Positions 6,392-15,100 of a stretch of 21,179 bases of DNA are shown in pieces. The DNA is from an uncultured Acetatifactor sp. GTDB taxonomy: Bacteria; Bacillota; Clostridia; Lachnospirales; Lachnospiraceae. The position numbers were made by a program, and so were the translations under genes. The stretch spans positions 1-21,179 of the forward strand of contig CAJUJU010000064.1 in the NCBI GenBank assembly GCA_910586835.1. Reading direction: 5' to 3'. The number at the start of each line of letters is the position of its first letter. Positions within the stretch are counted from its first letter, which is position 1. The notes beneath the pieces were generated by a model. That model did not search any database. It was given only the letters and a program-made list of their open reading frames with translations, and was not told where the DNA came from.

Positions 6392-7297
6392 ATGAGAGGC
6401 AGAAAAAAAGCGAATTTGTTGCAGACGAAAGAAACGCTGACAGCGGGCGGTCTGCTGGTGAAGCTCCTCCTTTACACATGGCTGGTGATTATGACGCTGT
6501 GCGTGCTGATCCCCTTTTATGTCATCTTTAAAATGTCTATTACAGGGCGGGTGGAATCTCTTCAGACCATGGGCTTTATCTGGTTTCCCAAAATGGGGGC
6601 GACTCTGGAAGCGTATAAAACGGCGCTTTTTGACAGTACCTTCGATATATATGGAATCAGTATCCTCAAGAGCTTTTTTAATACATTATGGCAGACCATT
6701 CCGACAGTGCTGATCGGCTTGTTTGTCTCCGGTATGGCGGCCTTTGCCTATGCAAAGCTGTGTTTTCCGGGAAAAGGCATTCTGTTTGGCCTGACGCTGA
6801 TGACAATGATGATTCCGGGAGCGGTGCTGACCATGCCTTCCTATATTTACTACGATATGCTTGGCTGGTCCCACAGTGTACTGCCTATCGTTATCCCGGG
6901 GATGTTCGGCGGTGCCATGACAATTTTCTTCCTGAGGCAGTTTTTTGAGGGGATTCCCTCCGACCTGCTGGATGCGGCCAAAATCGATGGGATGGGATTT
7001 TTTACGATGTACATAAAGATCATGATACCGTTGGCAGGGCCGGCTTTTATCGCGCAGTTTGTATTTGCGTTTATCGGCGGCTACAACAGCTATATGGGGC
7101 CGCTTCTGTATCTGAACGGACAGACACAGCTGTATCCGCTTCAGATGACGCTTTCTCTGTTCCGCGGGATTTTTGCCAGCGACAATACAATTGTGGCGGC
7201 TCTGACCATTATTGCGTTGGTTCCGCTTCTGATTGTCTATATCTTCCTGCAGAAGTATTTTGTGGAAGGGGTTGCGACTACCGGCGTAAAGGGATAA
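6392..7297 (+). CDS. CUT1 sugar ABC transporter permease (MalG/UgpE type)
   Basis: This 301-residue membrane protein has AAGGGGG upstream of ATG 6392. After a short basic tail (MRGRKKANLL), the first membrane segment is LLLYTWLVIMTLCVLIPFYVIF, followed by about five more, the last being ALTIIALVPLLIVYIFL. The EAA loop lies at about residues 193-213 (LDAAKIDGMGFFTMYIKIMIPL), and the protein ends in GVATTGVKG, a common ending in this family (consensus GlvaGAVKG). It forms the heterodimeric channel with the permease at 5389. The gap to the previous gene is 61 bases and contains a short hairpin. Confidence 0.93.
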   Translation: MRGRKKANLLQTKETLTAGGLLVKLLLYTWLVIMTLCVLIPFYVIFKMSITGRVESLQTMGFIWFPKMGATLEAYKTALFDSTFDIYGISILKSFFNTLWQTIPTVLIGLFVSGMAAFAYAKLCFPGKGILFGLTLMTMMIPGAVLTMPSYIYYDMLGWSHSVLPIVIPGMFGGAMTIFFLRQFFEGIPSDLLDAAKIDGMGFFTMYIKIMIPLAGPAFIAQFVFAFIGGYNSYMGPLLYLNGQTQLYPLQMTLSLFRGIFASDNTIVAALTIIALVPLLIVYIFLQKYFVEGVATTGVKG

Positions 7298-7350
7298 CAG
7301 AACGATGGGAAGTTTATGCCCGCTGAGAATGTGTACTCGGAGAGGGCGCG

Positions 7351-7371
7351 ATGCCTGCCGGGAGCAGGCAT
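7351..7371 (+). other. Intercistronic hairpin abutting the GH43 ribosome binding site
   Basis: ATGCCTGC (7351-7358) and GCAGGCAT (7364-7371) are perfectly paired around CGGGA. The GGAGGT ribosome binding site begins at the very next base (7372). No U tract follows, so it is not a terminator; it may set translation or RNA stability at the transporter/enzyme junction. Confidence 0.6.
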
Positions 7372-7383
7372 GGAGGTGTAACG

Positions 7384-9168
7384 ATGATAAAAAAGAGAGG
7401 ACTGAGGGGGATTTTGATACTGGCGTCCATGCTTTGCGTCCTGACAGGCTGCGGGAAAGAGGAGACACCCGGGACACAGGAGGAGAAGAACAGTGGCCAG
7501 TATGCGCTTTCCTACGACAATGAGATTCCGGAGGGTGGGATCAAGGACGATGATAAATACAATCACAAGCTGTTCTACCGCAATGACCTGCTGCAGGATA
7601 TCGCAGATCCCCAGATGATTTATATCTCGGATCCGGATAGCAGCGAATATGGCTATTACTATCTCTATGGTACAACCAGCGCTGCCGTCGGCTTTGAGGC
7701 TTATCGCAGCAAGGATCTGTATTCCTGGGAACGGCTTTCTTCCGTCATGGGCCATTTGGCCTTTGAGGTTCAGGAAGGATACGCTGCAGGCATCAATTTC
7801 TGGGCACCCGAGGTCATTTACGACGGGGAGTCCGGGCAGTATTATCTGTTTTATTCTGGTACGAAGGCGGGAGAGGCAAACGGTTTTACCTATCTGTGTC
7901 TGGCAGTGTCGGAAAATCCTTACGGCCCTTTTCTGCCCTGTACGGAAAACGGCTTGACGGAAGCCTCATTCCTGCTGGATGTGGAGAAGGCGAATGGGGA
8001 GGTGGATGAAAAGGACCGGGGTGACTGGCTGGGGATCGACGCACATCCCTTTGTGGGCGCGGATGGTGAGAAATACCTGTTCTTCTGCCGCGTGGCGGAT
8101 CCTGGAGACAGGAACTACGATTCTGTATGGGGAATGCGGATGGACAGCTGGTCGTCTCCTGACTACAGCACGCTGACGAAGCTGACCAGCGTGGGTTACT
8201 TGACGGTAGAGCAGACGGAGAAGACCGAATATGAAAGCGCCACCCCGAGAAACGAGGGCCCTTTTGTACATATTCGGCGCAGGGACGACGGCAGCGCCGC
8301 ATACTATCTGACCACTTCCATCAATGGAACTTCCGATTACGCGGTGATTCAGGCGGTGAGCGATAAGCCGCTGGGGCCCTATACAAAGCTTACGGAGGAA
8401 GAGGGAGGCATCCTTCTGGCCAATGATAACATGAGCTGGGATCATGTGAGAGGGCCGGGGCATCATTGCTTTATACAGGCAGGGGAAGAACTGTACATTA
8501 TTTATCATGAACAGGGCGACCGGCAGTTGGGAGCCGGCTGGGATCGTTACCTTGCTAAGGATCGGGTTACCTTTGCCGTCAACGGAAACGGTCAGGAGAT
8601 CATGGTGGTCAACGGCCCTACCTGGTCTCTGCAGCCGCAGGTAGAGGAGATTGCCGAATATCGGAACATAGCCGGTGAAGCGGCTGTCACGGCCACGGCG
8701 GGTCAGCATGTGGAAGCCCTGACTGACGGCCTGCTTTCCATTTACAAAAATGTGGATTTTATCACGGAGTATGAAACCGGGGAGACGGCAACGGTCACGC
8801 TTGATTTCGGTGAGTACAGGGAAATTACGGGACTGATGATTTATAACAGCAAGTGGTATGAGAAGGCGTTTGTGGATGTGGCGCGGGTTGAACTGGATTT
8901 CAGGAATGAAGCGCTGCCGGATGGGGCTACGGCTTACATAGAAAATCTGGAATTTGACTGGAAAAGCTATAAGAATGCCAACAGCGACGATATGCGTCCC
9001 GGCGGAAGCGCAGTGGCGGTCTTCAGCCCACTGGAAGTAAAGACCATAAGGATTACCTTTGAGTGTCCCGTGGAGCGTCCGCAGGAGCTGGAGCTGATAG
9101 ATGCTGAAGGGTATATCGTGGATCAGACGACAGTGGCAGTTTCGGAGATCGCGGTTCTGGGGAAATAG
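7384..9168 (+). CDS. GH43-like glycosidase, surface lipoprotein
   Basis: The start is ATG 7384 (594 residues), with GGAGGT six bases upstream; an in-frame ATG at 7351 lies inside the hairpin and would put extra residues before the signal sequence. The signal peptide ends in the lipobox LTGC (cysteine 23). The catalytic domain fits the five-bladed propeller of family GH43: putative base aspartate D75 (IADPQMIYI), WAPEVIYD at about 140, putative pKa-modulating D219 (GIDAHPF), and putative acid E291 (RNEGPF). The order and spacing are right. From about residue 420 a beta-sandwich region (LTDGLLSIYKN, TVTLDFGEYREITGLMIYN) resembles an F5/8 type C or carbohydrate-binding domain. GH43 enzymes are usually arabinofuranosidases, xylosidases or galactanases; the specificity here is not readable. 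Lipid anchoring places it outside the membrane next to the binding protein. The next gene follows after 7 bases. Confidence 0.88.
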   Translation: MIKKRGLRGILILASMLCVLTGCGKEETPGTQEEKNSGQYALSYDNEIPEGGIKDDDKYNHKLFYRNDLLQDIADPQMIYISDPDSSEYGYYYLYGTTSAAVGFEAYRSKDLYSWERLSSVMGHLAFEVQEGYAAGINFWAPEVIYDGESGQYYLFYSGTKAGEANGFTYLCLAVSENPYGPFLPCTENGLTEASFLLDVEKANGEVDEKDRGDWLGIDAHPFVGADGEKYLFFCRVADPGDRNYDSVWGMRMDSWSSPDYSTLTKLTSVGYLTVEQTEKTEYESATPRNEGPFVHIRRRDDGSAAYYLTTSINGTSDYAVIQAVSDKPLGPYTKLTEEEGGILLANDNMSWDHVRGPGHHCFIQAGEELYIIYHEQGDRQLGAGWDRYLAKDRVTFAVNGNGQEIMVVNGPTWSLQPQVEEIAEYRNIAGEAAVTATAGQHVEALTDGLLSIYKNVDFITEYETGETATVTLDFGEYREITGLMIYNSKWYEKAFVDVARVELDFRNEALPDGATAYIENLEFDWKSYKNANSDDMRPGGSAVAVFSPLEVKTIRITFECPVERPQELELIDAEGYIVDQTTVAVSEIAVLGK

Positions 9169-9175
9169 GAGAGAA

Positions 9176-12100
9176 ATGAATATGAAAAGAAGGAATGAGA
9201 AGTGGCGGCTGCGGAACCTGCTGACCCTGTGCCTGGCTTTTTTGGCAATGGCGTTTCTATGTGCCTGCAGTGAGACGTCAGAGGAAGATTCGCCGGTTAT
9301 TCTTGAGGAGGAATGGGAGTTTGAACAATATACCGACAAAGACAAGGACGGTATTGACAACCGCTATGTCAGTCAGGATCCGGCAGTTACCTTCGACGGA
9401 AAGCTGGACGAGAGCTTCTGGGCCGATCAGCGCTGGCTGGAGGTGGATTCCCTGGTGGATGAAAATGTCCATGTGCGCATGACCAGCTACTATGGGACAG
9501 ACGGCCTTTATATGGCGTTTGATGTGGACGATGTGGGAGTGTTTTATTCCAACCGCCGTTCTGCCGCGCTGAATTCCGGAATCCAGCTCTATCTGTCCTC
9601 CATGAGCGGCGCCACCGATATCAACGACCACGCTTATGAGATTATGTTGACAGCAGGGGGAAAGGTGCAGGTCAATCAATTCCGCAACGGCAGTTACATT
9701 GCCGGACCGGGAACGGTTCGCACTGCCATCCAGACCAAGGGCGAGCTCAACACTGTGGACTGTAAGGGTTATACCATGGAAGTCTATATTGACTATGGCA
9801 TGCTGGATGACGATCATGAGGAATTTTATGCCAGCCCGGCCATTGTGCGCAGCATGTCCGAAAGCGGCTCAGACAGACAGTGGTACTGGTTTGGCCAGGA
9901 GCTGATCGGTTCGTCCTGGACGGCTGCAAATACCTGGTGGCAGTTTAATGATAAGGGACTCTTTGCCCACGACGTTATTTTTGCGTGCGGAGAGGGAGGA
10001 CGTCTGGAAGGTAAGGATCATGCCTATGACGGGAAGAGTTATACGTTTCGGATACTGCCCGACGAGGGCAGCTATGCGGAGAGTATAACCGTTAACGGTG
10101 AGGATGTAAGCGAAGACCTGTACTACGAGGGCGGCGCAGCCTGCTATATGGCCTATCATGTTGCGGAAGACCTGAGGGTGGAAGCCTCCTTTGCCAAGCT
10201 GCCGGAAGAGCTTATGACGGTATCCGGAACCGTGCTGGATGAGGATAAAAACGCTGTGACGTCTGCCTGTGCCTGGGCGGTGTACCGGGGATTCTCCCAG
10301 AAACTGACGCCTGACGGGGAAGGCGCCTTTGAAGAGGAAATTCCTGCGGTGGAAGGTATTCAGGTCATGGCGGAAGCCGAGGGCTATATCAGCGCCTACG
10401 CCGCTGCGAGGAGAGACAGAAAACTCTCCATGGTACTGTGTGAAAATTATTTCGGCTACCATGAGGAGACCGGATGGGGACCAATAAACGAAAATACCTG
10501 GGATCTGTCAAAGCTGTACAGAGGACAGGTGAGTCTTGGTAACCCGGACATCGAAGCTGGGCTGGTAAATTCCCGGATTTATTCCGACAGCGTCTACGCC
10601 TCGGCAAATATTACGCTTCCTCAGGCAAAGGGCAAGGATTCCAGGGCCGGCTTTGTGTTCCGCGACGAGAATGGAGCCAGTGTTTTCATTGCCCTGACCA
10701 TGAACGGTGAGGTAAACGAGTATAATCCGGGCGGAACCATAAGTTACAGCCTGAATATCATCAGCGTAAAGGACTGGAAGTGGTCTTGGAACAGCCAAGG
10801 GATAATGGGCGATCTGACCGACAGCCAGAAAACCGTTATGCAGCTGGCAGACAGTGACAAAGGGGTTCCGTTTGCCGTCCATTACAGTAAGGGCGTTTTT
10901 GATATTTGGGTAAACGGGGAACAGATTGCATATGCAGTCACAGCCATTGATGCGGACGGAAATCCTACCTTCGGATCAGGAGGCCCCAAGGTTGCCGTAG
11001 GCATTCAGAGCTGGTTAAGCCCGGCCGTATACCGGAACCTGGAGTTCGACGGCAGGCGGCCTTACCGAAAGGGCGGCAATGACGGCTGGGATATGTCCCG
11101 TCTGGATGAGGGGACTGCACGTTCTACTACCACCGGCTGGATGGTAAAGGCGGAAATGACCGGGGAATATCAGAATGAAATCTGTATCTCTGCCAATATT
11201 ACTCTGCCGCCGGTGCCCGGTAAGGATACTCGTTCCGGCTTCTTTTTTGAAAATTCCAGGGGAGATAACGTCATGGTTGCCCTGGCTATGAAATATGAGA
11301 AAAACGACTACAATACGGAGGGGAAACTGCGCTACGAGCTGGAATTCATCAGCAAGAGCGGTACGAACTGGAGGGCGGCCGGCGGAATTGACAATATTTC
11401 CGGCTGGGAAGGAATCCGGGAGGCGGCTTCCTCAGAGGAAGGCGTTCCTGTCACCGTCTATGTAAAGGACGGCAGGTTTACCGTGGGGATCGACGGTTAT
11501 GAAGCGGCCGTGGATGCGTATCCCGTGGACGAGGAGGGTAAGGAACTGTTTGCCGGGGACACCGCGTTTAAGACCAGCCTGATGACAGCGGGCTATAAAT
11601 CTGTTTACACCAAAATCACTTTGGGCAGTCAGCGGCCTTCGCTGAAGAGCCGTATGATGATCAGAGAGGGCTATAGCCCTTATATCAGATACGTCTGCAT
11701 GAGCATGCGCCTGAAGGCTACGGTGCCCGTTGACCACTCCGGCTGGGTGAATACCATGGTCATCGGAGTCAGCGGCAGCTCGGCCTGGAATAACTATGCC
11801 TTTCAGTTGGTGTACGGAAATTCTCCGACCACGAATCTGGTAAAATTGAATGACGGAAAAGAGGGAAGCTATGAGGGAATCTGGATCCCGCAGCATCAGA
11901 CGGTAGGTAATCCAGGCCTGGAAAGGCTTTTTGCGGAGGAAGGGATTCCTGTTCGGGTAGTCCGTATGAATACCGTCGCCTATCTGCTGGCGGATATGGG
12001 CAAGGGATTTGAGATCATCGGGATCATGGGCATTCCTGAAAAGGAGCAGACAGAGTTTTCCGTTTATGACGGCAATACTCCCTTTGAGATTCTTGACCTG

Positions 12101-15100
12101 AAAATTGACAGCGGCCTGGAGGCGGCCTGCGGCGCGCTGCAAAATGCGAACGTGACCGTAAATCAGGATAAGTCCTGGCGTTTTCCCATGGCTGACAGTG
12201 ACTGGACCATAGAAGGGCTCCTGGTAATGCCGGGCTGTGCTTCCTTCCAGGAAGATAAGCGCTTTTATGTGGGAGCGGACGGTTGGGAAAAGTGTATCGC
12301 CATCGACTGCGTAAACGGCGCGGTAAAGGGTCAGCTTCTGTCTAATTGGACGGAGAAGCCCATCGGAGCTTCCCAGGCAAGCCGCCTGCCGGGCGAAGGG
12401 CTTTATGTGCGCTGGGTCTGCGAGGATGGCCTGCTGTCCCTGTGGACCAGCGAGGACAAAAAGAATTGGGTCTATGTGCTGGATACGCAGTTGGAGAGTT
12501 CCGGCGGTATCAATATGATGGCACAGACTGCCTCATATCTGTTCGGCATGACCATTCTGCCCAAAGCCGAATACCCGGGGGCAGTCTACGACGGCACCGG
12601 CATGGTACAGCTGGACAGTCACTTAAGCTGGCTGATTCCGGAAAAGAGCGAGCAGTGGATGCTGGAGGGGCGTCTTGTGATCCCGAATTACAAGACCTAT
12701 AACGATATGCGCGTCTATGCGGGAGCGGACAATTGGAATCAGTGCATCGCCATCGACTGCAAAGACGGCCATGCGAAGGGGCAGGAGCTTAACGGCTGGG
12801 GCGAAGGCCGTATCGACGATAAGCTGGCCGCGCTGTTGGAGCGGGAAGGACTTTATGTGAGATGGATCTACCGGAACAATGTCCTGAGCCTCTGGGTCAG
12901 CGCAGACGGCAGAGACTGGAACCATGTCTGTGACAATACGGCAATGGAGGGCGGTAAGACGAATATCCGTCTGCAGGCACAGATGCCTGCGACGCTGAAA
13001 AGTGTGCGGGTGACTCAGAATCCGCCTGTAATGGAGGAAAACGAAGAGCCGGAGGATCCCAATGTGCTGAAGCTTCGGCACGATGAAGCTTGTCGTGAAA
13101 TCCTGCCGGGTGCGGTGGATGCTTCCGAGCGTTATGTGGTGCTGACTGCACATGTACAGAGCGGCTCTGCCATGCAGACCGGCTGGGATCAGCAGCTTCA
13201 GCTGGGCGTCAGCGGCAGGTCAGCCTGGAGCAATTACGGCGTACAGGTTTTTTCTATGGCCGACAGTCAGGCAAAGGTCAATAAGGTGAAAACCAACAAG
13301 GAGGAGAATCCGGATGTGGGCGCAGCTCTGCCGCAGCTTCAGGATGCCCCCGGCATGGAGGCTATGTTCACGGAAGACGGACTGGATATCATGCTGGTGC
13401 GCTATAACAGGATAGCGTATCTGTTCCAGAAGCAGAATGGCAGATGGATTGTTATGGGACGTCTGGCAGTTCCGGAAAGCGAACCTACACAGCTGACCGC
13501 ATATGTGTACGGTATGGATGTGACGATGACGGAGCGCAGGGTGGAGACAGGACAGACGGCTGCATTGGCGGCGGTGATGGAAGCCTACAACGGAAGCAAT
13601 GATCTGGCGTTGTCCGACAGCTGCGGCTGGGTTGCGCCGGCTGGCAGCGAGAGCTGGATGCTGGAAGGCCGACTGGTGATCCCGGATTATGGGGTACTGA
13701 ATGATCAGCGTGTATATGTGGGAAGCAACGGCTGGAGCCAGTGCGTTGCTGTGGATTGTGTAGGCGGCATGGTAAAGAGCCAGAATCTCAGCGATTGGTC
13801 TGAGAAGGGACTAGAGGACAGTATGGCGGCGCAGCTTGCCGGAGACGGAATGCATGTGCGCTGGATCTATACAAACAATGCCGTCACGTTGTGGGTGAGC
13901 GGCGACAAAACGAACTGGACGAAGACAGTGTCGAACGACAGTATGTCCGGCGGAACCGACGTTTACATTCTGGCTCAGATGCCTGCCGTTTTGAAGGGGG
14001 CAAGGGTAACCTTAACTCCGGAGGTACCGGATGAACCGGAGGTGCCGGCAGATCCCGGCACGTTGGAGCTGAAGAGCGGCGAGCCCAACCAGGTGATCCG
14101 TTCCGATCTTGACTTAAGCGCAGAGCAATATGTGATGCTGACCGCCCATGTACGGAGCAGTTCTGCAATACAGGCCGGCTGGGATCAGCAGCTTCAGCTT
14201 GGCGTCAGCGGGGACAGTGCGTGGAGCAATTACGGACTGCAGATTTTCTCACTGGCCGATGAGACGGCAAATAAAAATTATGTAAAGCAGAACCAGGATC
14301 CGAATGGCGACGGTGTAACCACGGCCAATGGAATTAAGATACCGCAGGTTCAGGACGCACCGGATATGAGAGCCATGTTTGCGGCGGACGGTCTGGATAT
14401 CATGCTTGTGAGATATGGAGAGACAGCTTACCTGTTCCAGAACAGCGGGGGAGTCTGGATGTTGATGGGACGTATGGCAGTTCCTTCGGATCAGCCGACA
14501 AAGCTTACCGCTTACGTTTACGGCATGGATGTTACCATGACGGGATGTGAAGTTAAGACGGGAGAGACAGAAGTTCTTGCGGCATTGATGGAAGCCTACA
14601 ACGGAAGCAATGATCTGGCGCTGTCCGACAGATGCGGCTGGTTTGTGCCGGTTGGCAGCGAGAGCTGGATGCTGGAAGGCCGACTGGTGATCCCGGATTA
14701 TGGGGTACTGGATGACCAGCGTGTATATGTGGGAAGCAACGGCTGGGATCAGTGTGTTGCCGTGGACTGCGTAGGCGGAGGCGCAAAGGGCCAGAGCCTC
14801 AGCAACTGGTCTGAGAAGAAAATAGAGGACAGCCTGGCGGCGCAGCTTGCCGGGGACGGAATGTATGTGCGCTGGATCTGCACAAACAATATACTCACCC
14901 TGTGGGCAAGCGGAGACGGAACGAACTGGACGAAGACGGTGTCAAATGAGGCCTTGTCCGGTGGAACCGACGTTTATATCCAAGCCCAGATGCCTGCAGT
15001 TTTGAAGGAAGCAAACGTAACGCTGACTCCGGAGGTGCCGGAGACGGTGCTGGAAATCAAAGACGGAGAAGCCTGCAGGGAGATTCCTTCGGAGGTGTCT

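Noticed and set aside
7351..7383. Earlier in-frame start (ATG 7351) for the GH43 lipoprotein
   Set aside because: It is buried in a perfect hairpin, has no ribosome binding site, and displaces the signal peptide; ATG 7384 follows GGAGGT.
9101..9175. Earlier in-frame start (ATG 9101) for the giant lipoprotein
   Set aside because: It would overlap the end of the GH43 gene and put 25 residues before the signal peptide; ATG 9176 has AGGAG and starts the lipoprotein signal.
7966..9360. 464-codon open frame on the minus strand
   Set aside because: It lies completely opposite the GH43 gene and the start of the giant gene, has no ribosome binding site or recognisable domain, and its composition is that of a reverse shadow of G+C-rich codons.
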